Below, piece by piece: positions 12,692-24,061 of a stretch of DNA of 64,000 nt (position 1 is its first letter; each line of letters opens with the position of its first letter). The notes beneath the pieces are model-generated. The model saw nothing but the letters and a program-made list of their open reading frames with translations. It did no database searches and was not told where the DNA came from. The DNA is from Stichopus chloronotus. Its lineage: Eukaryota; Echinodermata; Holothuroidea; Aspidochirotida; Stichopodidae. The position numbers and the translations under genes were made by a program. Where the stretch lies: assembly GCA_021234535.1 (NCBI GenBank), contig SFZH01000008.1:6766897-6830896 (forward strand), in the 5' to 3' direction.

Positions 12692-15488
12692 GAGAGACAA
12701 CAAAATATCAATATCCCAAATGTTTTCAAACTAAAAAAACAGTTCCCCCCCAAAAAGCTTGAAATATTCAAACAAATATTCAAACCAACACTCATTGCAA
12801 GTTTGGTAAACTAATGTGAGTCTGAATGGTAACTTTAAAGGGGATAGCCATGGAAGGAAACTGATATTTCATAATATTAGGGATTTTAGGGATTTTGTTT
12901 TTTGTTGTTTAGAACTTTGTTTATTCCCACAGGGACTGTCCTTGTTTTTCACGCCCAAAAGGGTTTTTTAAGAAAGCTTCCATTCACAACACCACTTCCA
13001 TTCATAGCACCATTTTTATTGTTATTTGTTATACTTGCACATGAATCTATGTTTTGCTGTGAAAAAAAACAAAGAAATGAAATAAATGAAATTTTTCTCT
13101 ACTGGTAAGTAACACATCCCAATAGCACGTTCTGTTCAAAAGGTACAGAGTTTTTAAGAAATACTTGTTGTAAAATGTTACATTCCATTATAGGGAACTT
13201 TGTGACATCACCCGGGCACAGCTACATGAATATTATACTTATATTTTTATAATTTTGACTGTCTCAAAAAAAAACCCATCACAATAGACACAATAGACGT
13301 AATCTTAATTTCCACAATATTTTCAGGGAAATCTGCAGTATTCCCAATCTACATTTTCACTAGTGTCAAATTTCAAGGTTAAATGAGGGCTTCAATTTTA
13401 AAGAAAACAAAGAGTTCTTTGCAATAATTTGCCACTATTACAAGGCATTCTGGTGGTCTTTGCATCAAATGGAATTCTTTCTTCAAATAGTAATATCTGA
13501 TTTAGGAACAAGATATTTGCATTGGGTCTGGAATGCCTGCAGTAGAAAAATGTCTTGGAACCCATTCAACTGTCGATAAAGTACACCTTTAAGACACTGA
13601 TATACTAAAGCAACCAGCAAGTTAGTTTCCTGAACTGATTCCAACTTTTCTGGAACTATAACATACCAATCTAATGACAAGTATCAATTAAAAAACAATA
13701 AATACTACACTTCACTTCTGACAGATTCAAAGTTAAAAGGGACTAAACAAAAACACCGATCCAAACTATCAACAGGTCGCAAACTTCACTCACTTGAAAT
13801 TTGAAGTGACTTCATAAGTGAAGCAAAGGTAAAGTAGAGATTCATGGTGAATTCCTAAAGACAGAAGACAGTTTTGCTTTCAAGTCTCTTGTTCAAAATA
13901 CTGCGCCACCTCCATAAGTTAGGACAAGTTCAAAGAAAATCATGAAGCACTTTCCAAAGTGTTTAGACAGGCAACTGAAATTTAGAAGGAGATACGTCAG
14001 AATGTTTAATTTATGGTAATCGTATAAGATTTTCTGTAGTGAGGTAAGCGTTCCAATTTGTAAGGGATAATCAGAGTTTTAACGGTACCTTTTACTTTTG
14101 TGTGATATATCCGATTTCTAGTCCGTATCTCGGTAATCTCTATTCAGACCTGTTGATATCCTTTGACATGAATTCTGCAAAACAATGCTTCAATCTGAAC
14201 GTGAAACCAATCAGAATCTCCATCTCACGAATCAAAACGACTGGTCATCTCTTTGGAATCGAGATAGACTGGATAGACTGGTGTATAATAATAAGAGGTA
14301 AAGCTTTCACCATATGCAAATGACCGTAAAATGTCATAAGCCTATCATTTACTGTAATGTTTTGCCAATTTCTCCAAACTTTCCCAAGATGCAGAATGTA
14401 TACTCACTTCCAGAGGGTAACAAAACATGAAATTGGCCTACTGTAATGGGCGCCAAACAGAGACTGGCAATGTTACAGCTATGGACAAGATATTCCAAAA
14501 TTTACCATGTAGCAGAGGATATGAAACTTTTTGTTTAAGCTTCTACTATTCATTGAAGTCCATTGAATGTGTATGTGGTAGTCAAAAAGATGTTCTCAGC
14601 AGCATCAGGTTAACTCTAACGGTAGTAGATTTTGTTGTTTCTGATCCCGCATAACAGCTCCCTGACTTTAAAAAACAATTGCATATACGTAACACTCAAG
14701 CAATACTCCAGAATTTTGGGCAAGTGGATTACGCTCCATTGAGGAAATTTAGATTTTCATTCTTTTGTTTTGTGCTGTAGGATACAAGTAAACATCTCCA
14801 CAAACCTCTCTCAACAAAAATCATCGAGTGTAAGGAAAGATGAGACCAAATCTGCGATGGGGCTAAAACTGGTCTGCATGAGCCAATAATGTAAACGTAG
14901 CATGAAAGTTCACTATAACATCATTGAGCGAATTACCAGGAGTTTTTGTTTTGTATTACAAATCTGCCAGACATTGTTACATTATATAAAGCACAGTAAT
15001 AACATACATTGCTGACACAGATTCCCACTTTAAGTGTTGTCCAGTGTCCACTCACTTATGACACTTTCAGTGTATCAAGTACTTCAAAGTATCTTTAATA
15101 CATTAAGTAAGGCAAGAGAGCATTGCATCTGCCACTATAAATGGCAATTAAGTGCAGACTTTTTTTCACCATCAACTTGATGTAAGTATCAACAACAGAG
15201 GCAAGTTTACTCTCATTAACTGTTGCTGGCCAATTTTTGGGAGACGCACATCTTGTTCCAAATCTTCTCTGGAAAGGTGGATTTTCACGAAAAAAATCTA
15301 ACACAGATCAGGGGAAGAAATTCGATCTTTGGTTAGCCTCGTGGCATTGACGATTCACCGTTCAATCACTGCTACCACTCACATCCAGTTGAGACAGACT
15401 TTTACGCTACCAAACACTTGATACCGTCCTTCCACACCCTGCTTCAAAGCACCATAAGTAACAATTTACGAACAGTCCCTGACCTACA

Positions 15489-15604
15489 TGCAGCCAGTCC
15501 TCACATGTTTATGCCTTCTCGAGAAGAAACGTACACGTACCATTATGGTATAAACAGAGGTATAAAGACATAATCACATATGATATCATGTGAGGATTGG
15601 CTGC
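15489..15604. repeat. Short inverted repeat / hairpin
   Basis: The arm GCAGCCAGTCCTCACATG near 15490-15507 is matched in inverse orientation by CATGTGAGGATTGGCTGC near 15587-15604, one mismatch across 18 bases, with about 80 bp between. It could be a remnant of a small fold-back element. Confidence 0.5.
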
Positions 15605-16263
15605 TGCCTGTACTGACAACACAAATGCTATGAAGCAGGACACGAAGGCGCAGTACAGGAAATATTGTTACAACTCGGGTGCCACACATATCAAGCATAT
15701 TGCACACTCATAGACTGATTTGCTGTTCAATTTGCTCATGTGGGGTTACCAGCCTGCAAAGTATTTGTAATAAACAAAATAGATAGATTTGATGGGTGCA
15801 TATTCTGTCGGTCAGCGTTTGCATCGTTTGAAAGATGCCCGGAGAACGAACATAGTCGTAACAAAATTTGGCAATTAAATTCAGCTAAATTGTTTAAATG
15901 ACGTGAATCTCATAAAGGAAAGCGAACACTGACATAAGCATTGGTGCATTTTCACCAAATGATTTGTGCGATCACACCGGGCAGATGTAAACTTCCACTT
16001 TGCAAATAGGTGAATGAGAGTTGAAGATAGCATCCCTTCAGCAACTTGCTGACCAAACTAATGATAGGTGGTCATGGGTAGTCACCATTGCATGATGCCA
16101 TTGGACCTCTAGAAATGCTCCCACGTACTGGCAGCTATTCCTCCAAAGACAACTTTTCAGAAAACTGGACCCAATGTTGCCTGTATAAACCAGGGAATGT
16201 ACAAATGTGAATTTTTGCAGATCTGGCTTTCCACACGGAATCCTTCTCATGCGACAGCTCTTG

Positions 16264-16483
16264 TTACTTAGCAACTGTCTTGATCCATTCTTCTATACTG
16301 GCCATGTCCAGCGGTTTCTCGTCCGAACCCTTACAGATGCACTCTACGAATTCCACCTTCATCGGTGACAGGTGAGAAAATTCAAAACTCTTTCCCTCCT
16401 TGCCCAGAAAATATTCCTGGGACTGCCTGCTGGAGTCATCGGTTGAGGTCAGCGAGGCGGCCTTTGTGACTCTGAGGGTATTC
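16264..16483 (-). CDS. SRPRB: SRPRB exon 5 (terminal)
   Basis: Encodes NTLRVTKAASLTSTDDSS, then GKEGKSFEFSHLSPMKVEF and ECICKG; TAA at 16266-16264. The intron before it is about 2.3 kb. Confidence 0.95.
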
Positions 16484-19400
16484 CTGTAGAATAAAAATGA
16501 GACTCGGCATTTGGTGCATCACTCCTCCGAAGGGCATTATGCAAGAATTGGCAGTACTGATGAAAGATAATTTACTTTATGATTACTACAGGCATATCAG
16601 CTCTCCTCTGCTTGGAGGGAGCAAGACAGAACCTGCCCCAAAAATAATGATGACATTTGATCAAATTTCCACAAATGATGACACATGGATAACTTCAATA
16701 AAAACAAGGTCAATGGGATGTATCTATGTTTGAATGGATCTGATTTTAAAAACATATTACATAAACTTCATTGTAATATAACACCATCAAGCTACAGTTC
16801 ATCCCCCCCCCCCACACGTTATTTCAAGATAATGAGCTAGGACCATTTTTTCTACTATCCATGCAACATGTAAAGGGCTAGCCAAGTTAGGAAGCTCACT
16901 GTGGATTGGTACAGTTGTCAGTTTTTCCTGGCCTCAAATTTATGTTAAGTCAAATTGCTGCATCTTGCATGGTATATCTGACCCTCTCAGTAATAGCCTA
17001 AGTTTTCAGTTTCCAAATATCACATGAAAATCTCCATACTGCAATAAATGCAGCAGATGGCATGTAAACTTATGTTTATTTTATCACATATGTAAATCTG
17101 AACCACCAACAAAGTCCTACGGTAAGAAATCAACGATACATTTCCAAGACGATGTTTTTTGTTTCGAGCAAATGGGAAGTCTAGACGTATTCTTAGGGCG
17201 AATTATCAAGGCAAAACCAAGCGAACAATAGCAAATTCATTAGTTGCAACCAGCTGTGAGAGGTAGCTGCACACAAGAATTTCTGCCAATTGTTTCTGTT
17301 GCTAAGAAAGACTATTTCCCTGTGTGTTTAAACCCTACCCACTGCTGGCTCATTAACTTGAAAAGTGATCACAGCCAGCAGCTGCGATCACTGACCTGTG
17401 AGGAATATTCAGTAAGACAACAATATACACTGGACTTGTCTTCCAGTTGCCGTCAACCAGATACGGAGATGATCCCTAACTTATGACTCCCACAGTAAAG
17501 TACGAAGGTACAGTCTGAGGTTGTTCCAAATGGGACAGCAAACATTCTGTAAAACAGAACCTGTAATGTCCAATCATAGACCCGCGCTAGACCACCGCCC
17601 ACATTTTTCCTCTATGCACTCACTATACATGCTGCTGTGACCAGACCCAGTGAGTGACATTCATTGAATGTTTTGTAGACATGTGTTTCAGGAAATTTGA
17701 ATTTCCAGACGTTGCTTTCCTATGCTAAAGGGGATCGTAGTCAACTTTGAAGGACTATTGTGTAAGCGGCGGAGTTAGTATATTCATTGGGAATGACTGT
17801 GAGATAGGATTGATCACTATTTTCATTAAAAAAAAAAACCACGGGGAAGGCACCTCAGACATCGATCATAGCTAGACACGGCTTTGTGTTACATTTCTTT
17901 CATATATGCACACAGTGGGTAGGTATATTGAATTGTCGAGCATCGTACTGATGTAAAATCCTTTCTTGTGATGTTTACAATATCCTGGATAGTTTATGGG
18001 ACAAGCTGCTTCCAGAAGTGTTGATAATTAAGCAACAAAAACGCAAAGATCGGTCGGTTTTTTTTTAACCCCTACCTCTCATCTTATTCAACTTTGTTCT
18101 TTTTTGGATGAACAAGTTTTGTTAGCTCTTGGCAGGTTGCCAGGCTCCTAATACGTGCATATAACAACAGGTGGTCTTCTTCTGAGGGAGGAGTTTATTT
18201 GACCTACTTTCCTCAAGCAAGCATTTGCAGTTTGGAAAGAGCCAATTCCTACATTTTCAACTGTTTCCATAGGACTTCATCCTGACCTGCCACTTCAACC
18301 TGCTTTTTCAAAATTGAAATTAATCCATCTTTAAAGGACGGAGGAAAAAAACAGACATTAGCATTTATGAAATGGCTTAAAACTGGAATATGAGTTGCAC
18401 TGGTAATGGCCTGCTCATCTACGGGTTTTTCGTCAGTGTTTCAAGGAAGACAAAGTAGAGGAAAAGATTACATGTCACAAAACCTTAAAGAGAACTATGC
18501 ACTCATCTTAGAGATATCTGAATATGAAAATTGTCTCAACATTGTTGTTGGCCCGACAGTATTCAGACTCTCCAAGAAAGCATAGCAGTCAATCACCGCT
18601 GCTTGACATCAAACAGACCGGTTGGGAATAGATATGAATATTCATCTAAGCAAAAACAGGGCTTAAACAATGTTATTTTGTAGTGGCTATGACATATTTG
18701 GGGAATTTGAATTTCATGACTTTTACTGACAAATTTTCAACTCATATTCCAGCTTTCATCTTGCCTTTGTTTCTCTTTCATAATTAATGAAGCCATCAGA
18801 GTTTCACTCACAATTCTTTCTCCAGCTGTGACTGGATGACTTTGGCTGACTTTGCTAACGCGACGTCCTGCTTGTTACACGCCACCAGAAGCTGCAACTT
18901 TGAACGATGCACCGCAGGGTCGGTGAGGAGGATGTACAAGAACTCAGCGACCTCCTTGACTTCTTTCTGGAATTTAGAGCTGTCCACCATAAAGATAACG
19001 CCTCTGAAGGAGTGAAGTAAAAAGGATGGCATCAATTTAGCTGGAACTCTCCTAAATTAAGGCATCATATGGTATGAGCAAGATATGTAGACACTGCACT
19101 TCATCGAGTGCAAACAATTTAATCACATGCAGCAGACAAACAAATGCCAATATCTACTACTGTTGGTGAAAGATGAGAAAGGCTGAGGACCCAAGCTCTA
19201 ATCTCATATCTTAAGCTTTAAACTAGGCACAGGGAATCAGGAGAAATATTTCATTTTAATATGTGGTTGGCACAAAACATCTTGTCAACCATCTAAGTAA
19301 TTACTCACCAAAAGAAGTGGTGCTACTTTTCTTATGTTTCTAATGTAAAACAAAGTTGACTGCTCTACAATCTAATCATATGCCAAACTGAGCTGCCTGT

Positions 19401-22117
19401 TTAGGCACAGAAGAGACATTTGAGGCAGGTGGTACTGTAGTTAAGATTTCATTGGCTTAGAACTTTGAAAGTTTATTTCTTTATGAATACAATATACAGT
19501 AAATAGTGCATAACAGCAACAAACTTACCTCACTTCATTTTTAAATTTTTCCCAAAACTGGAGTCTCTGCCTCTCATTGCCCGGGATATCCACAAACGGG
19601 ACATCTCTTCCTTTTGATGCACAGTAGTAGAGACCGGAGTTTTCTTTAATTGATGTGTAAGTTTCTGTTTCTTTCTGGAAAATGAGCTGGAAATGGACAA
19701 TATGTAACTCACAACTTTAAAAACTATTTGAGGTAATCACACTGTTGGGCATGAATTGCTGGTATATTTAGCCCTAAGCGACTTTACGTCTCTAAATGTT
19801 TCACCAACTCCAGCATAAAGAGTTTCAAGCACAAAGACATCATCCTCGAGCATTGACTGAAATCTCAAAACATAATTTTTCTTCGTCCTTGACCGTAAAA
19901 CAAATTAGGAGGCACAGCAAGAAATTTTCAATTGCTGTAATTTTCACTTTTCAGAATGCTTGATGTGCATTCACTAGAGAACAAGTATGTGACATTGAGT
20001 GTTGAGTTACCATTGAGTGTTGAGTGTTAAGTAATACCATTGTAATAAATTGCTGTGAGCGGGACAAACAGTCTCAAATGCCAATGAAAAATACAAGAGA
20101 GCAAAGGCTGTGTATTTCACCCAACACGCGATTCAAGAAGACTTCTAAAATGTTGTTTCCATTGACATGCAATTTGGTTGTCTTATAAACGTAACTTGAA
20201 ACTTATGTAAGGGAAGGCTTTTACTGGAGGCCATGTGAAGCACAGCAAACATTGTCCACTCTGAAAAGGCATTCCTCAATGTGTAATACTTAATATACAC
20301 CACATATTTACCAATACCTTCATGTTCGTGATGATGACTTTGGCATCAATATAACTGAACCACTTGGAGTGAGGAAGAAAGCTGGTTAGAAGCCTGCCTT
20401 ATAAATTAACTTCATACAAAACTGGCAACAGCTGATGTCACAAACCTTTGTAAAGAGAGCAGTTTTTCCAGCCTCACTGACTCCAGTCAGTAGTATCGTC
20501 CTCTTTTTAGTCTTTCTGCCACTGAGAATGAACACCAGAACTAAATAGGAGAAAAGGATTTAAGACCATTTTATAACATGGAAGGAAAACTAAGCAATAT
20601 GTACTGTAGCTTGCAACCTACAAAAACAAAACAAAAAAAAAACTGTTATCAAACTAAGCAGTTCATGGTGGCATTCAGTCATCCTCTTGCATTGGTTCAC
20701 CATGGTAATTTGTCAATATCATTGTAGCAAAATATGTGTATATCTGAATGAGGGTAGGAATGAAGGAGGTAACCGGTCGTTTTGCTCCCATGCGAGTTTG
20801 TCCCAACAAGTTTGCCCCAAATTTACAGTTTGCCCCAAGCTGTTTACCAGTTTGCACCAAGTGCAGGCCAGTTCACCCCTGACTTGATGGTTGCAATGTG
20901 TCAAAAAAGGTGGGAATGAACTCAAATGGTCCTTTTATACTATCAACATACTACATTAATTTTGGTTGTGATGAGTGGTTTTGCATTTCATGTTCTATCT
21001 GTGTTCAAGTGTTTTCACGACATGTTTGATATTTCCCTCAAAATTTCCATTAAAAATCTCATTTGTTTTGTATAATGACAAGTGTATTTAAGGCAGTTGG
21101 AAAGAAAACATTGCTAAAAACAAAAATCTTCAATTAAAAACAGCAAGAACTGAACTTCACCTAGCGTAGGCATTGAGCACAAAATCATCTGATCAGTGGT
21201 CATTTGCTATAAATGTGGCTGGTATACTAGTTCCAAGTTTTCTCTTTTTTTCTACAATTTATCTACATTGCTACAGTTTTTGCTATCATGAAAACTGTTT
21301 ATTCTATCATATAAACTGAAGTTGAGAACTGTCACAATGGCACTGACATCAGGCAGTTCAAGGGAGCGAACTGGTAGGTATTTTGGAGTGAAACGACTTC
21401 CACTTTAGGGTGATCTTGCAAGGGGGCAAAACGACTGGTTGAGCAAGCTGGTTGAGGATGAACTTATAGGGATCAAAGTGACTGGTAACCTTGAAGGAGG
21501 GTAGTTTACATAGGCAGGTAGGATTAGGATTTAAAAGAGACACAGGTGGTGGAGTTGATGCTTGTGCAGAACACTGATATGTTGATGATTTGACTGTGCC
21601 TAGACCTAACTCAGACTATTAATTGTTACTGCAGACATGTGCCTACATGAATTGAAGTTTGGTGCAAATGTGAAGTCAGGCCAATGTTGTAATTGTACCA
21701 CTACCAGATATACATTTAGGCTGGCACGTCTGAAAGTGAACATGTCTGAAAGTAATCCAAGATTTCCAATTCTGAGATGCGAAAATGTTACTGAAGTGAA
21801 GAGGAACAAAGATTTCAGTATCTGGTGGTTGCATTTGGAGGTGTAACAGAATTTGGTCAGTAACTGTAAGTTAAGATTGTTGTAAGCCTGTAATGTAACT
21901 TACTACTGTAAGCAGTACAGGGGCAGTAATTTGTCCCACGGCTAAAAATAGCTTAACTTAACGTTATTCGTTAGCGATAGGCTGCCGCTAATGTAAACTC
22001 ACATATGGTGAAAACGATAAATGCAACGGCCGCGATAACTGCAGCTTGCGACACGTTGAGATCTCCAAAGATGTCTCGGAGTGTTCCAAGTGACTCTTTT
22101 ATGACTCTTGAAGACAT
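16264..22117 (-). CDS. SRPRB: Signal recognition particle receptor subunit beta (complete, 5 exons)
   Basis: Exons on the minus strand: 22117-22003, 20540-20446, 19686-19529, 19003-18812 and 16483-16264. They join in consistent phase to 260 codons (259 aa; the human protein has about 271). The product is the membrane-anchored small GTPase of the SRP receptor, which holds SRPRA at the ER membrane during co-translational targeting. Visible features: one N-terminal membrane segment split between exons 1 and 2 (QAAVIAAVAFIVFTI then FLVFIL); P-loop GVSEAGKT; switch-I Thr in TETYTSIKEN; DxPG motif VDIPGNERQRLQFW; NKxD motif ACNKQD; and the late ECICKG motif before a C-terminal amphipathic helix. 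The start ATG at 22117 gives the usual short lumenal/cytosolic N-terminus. Family knowledge plus clear motif order make the identification firm. The gene is divergent from SLC25A11 and convergent with the coiled-coil gene. Confidence 0.96.
18812..19003 (-). CDS. SRPRB: SRPRB exon 4 (NKxD)
   Basis: Encodes RGVIFMVDSSKFQKEVKEVA and the guanine-specificity motif ACNKQD, ending at QLEKEL. Strongly similar to the vertebrate protein in the same region. Confidence 0.96.
19529..19686 (-). CDS. SRPRB: SRPRB exon 3 (switch I, DxPG)
   Basis: Runs from LIFQKETETYTSIKEN to FWEKFKNEV and holds the switch-I Thr and the DIPG motif. Two bases of the final Arg codon are carried across the intron. Confidence 0.95.
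20446..20540 (-). CDS. SRPRB: SRPRB exon 2 (P-loop)
   Basis: Encodes the end of the membrane anchor, a basic stretch (GRKTKKRT) and the P-loop TGVSEAGKTALF. Ends in phase 0 at the donor gtttgt, a weaker but acceptable GT site. Confidence 0.95.
20771..21445. repeat. Inverted, degenerate copies of a GTCGTTTTGC-CCC motif family
   Basis: Around 20771-20880 the + strand reads GGTCGTTTTGCTCCC followed by several TTTGCCCCAA units. Around 21353-21445 the minus strand shows the related AGTCGTTTTGCCCCC. Both sit in SRPRB intron 1. They may be ends of a degraded element, but borders are unclear. Confidence 0.4.
22003..22117 (-). CDS. SRPRB: SRPRB exon 1
   Basis: Begins MSSRVIKESLGTLRDIFGD and contains the first half of the membrane anchor. 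Donor gtgagt follows on the minus strand; leaves phase 1. Confidence 0.93.
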
Positions 22118-22422
22118 GGTTGATTTACTCGTGGTGTGGACTAAAATATTGGTCTACAGGCCAGAGACTTCGCGGTTTTGGTTCCTTACAACATTACAGA
22201 CAGTTGCAGTGCTAGTGAACTACACCGTGTGGCATGTTGTACGTGTGCACACATGTGTACATGTAGAATTGGAAAAATGATTACAGTAGTTGCACGAAAA
22301 ACGGGGCGCTATTGCAAAACTAAAAACGTGATTCCGGCATTGTTACCTTCGTCGAACACCATCACAGCCAACCTTCTTTAAAGAGGCCATGACACTACAT
22401 ACACTAAAATGCAATGAAAACT

Positions 22423-22425
<3 letters not shown>

Positions 22426-22512
<87 letters not shown>
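22426..22512. repeat. (TA)n microsatellite
   Basis: About 43 uninterrupted TA units. It produces meaningless Tyr-Ile ORFs on both strands. Confidence 0.97.
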
Positions 22513-22515
<3 letters not shown>

Positions 22516-22601
22516 GACAAATTGATATCCAGAACTGCCATTGGTGTCCTTGTGACATCTTTCAATGTTATGCAATCAAATTTTTAAGTTCAAAGCTGGA
22601 A

Positions 22602-22732
22602 CCTACGAAAGTCGATTAGGACCAAACGAAAATTTATTTTTAATTCGTAATTACCGTTCGTAATGACGAATTAATAATTCGTAATTAAGAATTAGAAGTA
22701 AATTTTCGTTTGGTCTAATGGGCTTTCGTAGG
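22602..22732. mobile_element. 131-bp near-perfect palindromic fold-back element
   Basis: CCTACGAAAG at the left edge is mirrored by CTTTCGTAGG at the right, and the arms continue inward through GGACCAAACGAAAATTTA / TAAATTTTCGTTTGGTC to an AT-rich centre. Nearly the whole element can fold into one hairpin. It is MITE-like with no coding capacity, and no clear target duplication is visible. Confidence 0.75.
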
Positions 22733-22906
22733 AAACTCCTTCTTGAAAAACTTTTTTCCTACAAGGTGGCTTATGACGTCATATTAGGAACCCTTTCATG
22801 CTCGAGCTATCGATCCACAATCATTCAAAATGCTTCTACGTAAACATGCCTTGATGGATTTGCTCCAAACTTACATACAATCTCAGTTTCTTGGGGCCTG
22901 TGCTAT

Positions 22907-23329
22907 TTGGGGTGTCCAGTAATTGTTGGTCAAGGTATTTCTGAACACCCGAAAGGTGACACCATGCAGCAGAGCACCATTATGTCAAATCACCAACATT
23001 GTACAAGTGAATCTGTAGGAGAAGAACTTTTTGCAGAATTTCATAAAATCAGCCACAGGACCATGACCTTGTATGAAAAAATCTTGAACACACTGAATGT
23101 ACCAATAACAACTCATCACTTTGACAAACCAATTAGAGTGGACATGAAAATCTGTGGGAGGATGACCATTTTCATAAACTTGGGCCATATAGGGCCCACA
23201 TGGGACCTCTTACCAAAACTTACTGAATACCTCAAATGGTCCACTACTAAAGAAACGTTGTGTGCAAGTTTCAAACAAATTCATGAAAGTATGAGCAACG
23301 GTAAAAGTATTTTCAATTATGTATTGTGA
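22907..23329 (+). CDS. Unassigned ORF of 140 codons
   Basis: An uninterrupted frame begins MGCPVIVGQGISEHPKGD and ends SIFNYVL. It is longer than most chance ORFs in this AT-rich region and not repetitive. It has no signal peptide, no membrane segment and no motif I know. It lies between two fold-back elements, so it could be a transposon remnant, a single-exon gene or chance. I favour chance or remnant. Confidence 0.15.
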   Translation: MGCPVIVGQGISEHPKGDTMQQSTIMSNHQHCTSESVGEELFAEFHKISHRTMTLYEKILNTLNVPITTHHFDKPIRVDMKICGRMTIFINLGHIGPTWDLLPKLTEYLKWSTTKETLCASFKQIHESMSNGKSIFNYVL

Positions 23330-23838
23330 AGAGATAGCTAATGCATGAATCTGCTCGCAATATGACATTATATGAAGTCAATAGGAAACAAAGATTTTTC
23401 TTCCAACCGTCCCAACTTAAAATTTGATAGCATAACATTAGATGATGTCACAAGTACCCCAAAAGCAGTTTTGAATATCAATTTGCCCAAATATTTTAAA
23501 ACCAGTTTTTAAGGCATTTTAGTCTACATGTCATGACCTCTTTACGAAATTCGTTCCTAGGACTTTTTTTCCTATCTGGCTTTTCTTTTTTCTGCGTTGG
23601 CACTAGCTTTGTGTCTATTGTTTAAGTCAAGGTGAGTTTTAACATAATTATTACGTTTGACAAAATGCTGTTTTTTAAGACGAGCATGTACCCAATATCA
23701 ATATCATATACATATTTGTGAAGAGCAAACGAATTCAGCAAACATTTTTTTCTAAAAAAAAAACATAGCAGAAACGAAACAAAAGATGTAGCAGAAGCGA
23801 GTTTTCTTTTTAACAAGGTTTGTCCTAATGGTACTCCG

Positions 23839-24061
23839 TACACTCAGAGAATTATTTACTTAAATTATGTAAAATAAGAAGTCCATAAATTTTATGTAAA
23901 ATTAATGTAAGCAGTATTTGTAAATGTTACATAATTTTGGTAAATTTTACTACATTTTAGTAAAATTGTTATATCATAATGTAAGACTTACATTAACTGC
24001 GTGTAAAATTTTACCAAAAAGTTATGGAGTTCTTATTTTACTTTACGTTTTTGTGAGTGTA
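23839..24061. mobile_element. Fold-back MITE with CACTCA ends and TA target
   Basis: Left end TA-CACTCAGAGAATTATTTAC and right end GTTTTTGTGAGTG-TA are inverse copies. The arms match with gaps for about 100 bp each (for example AAAATAAGAAGTCCATAA against TTATGGAGTTCTTATTTT). TA on both sides fits a Tc1/mariner-type target, but no transposase is present. Confidence 0.7.

Larger units (their letters stand above)
9131..16263. other. Intergenic region between convergent genes
   Basis: About 7 kb lie between the tail of the coiled-coil gene and the tail of SRPRB. I recognise no exon. It contains a TTAA-flanked element at 12435-12691, a short G tract near 12192-12210 and a hairpin at 15489-15604. 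The remaining ORFs are short, without domain resemblance or splice continuity. Confidence 0.5.

Noticed and set aside
20300..20400. Additional SRPRB exon between exons 2 and 3
   Set aside because: Exons 2 and 3 join directly in frame, and the joined sequence matches the family without a gap.
22343..22619. Tyr-Ile repeat ORFs on both strands
   Set aside because: Direct products of the (TA)n tract.
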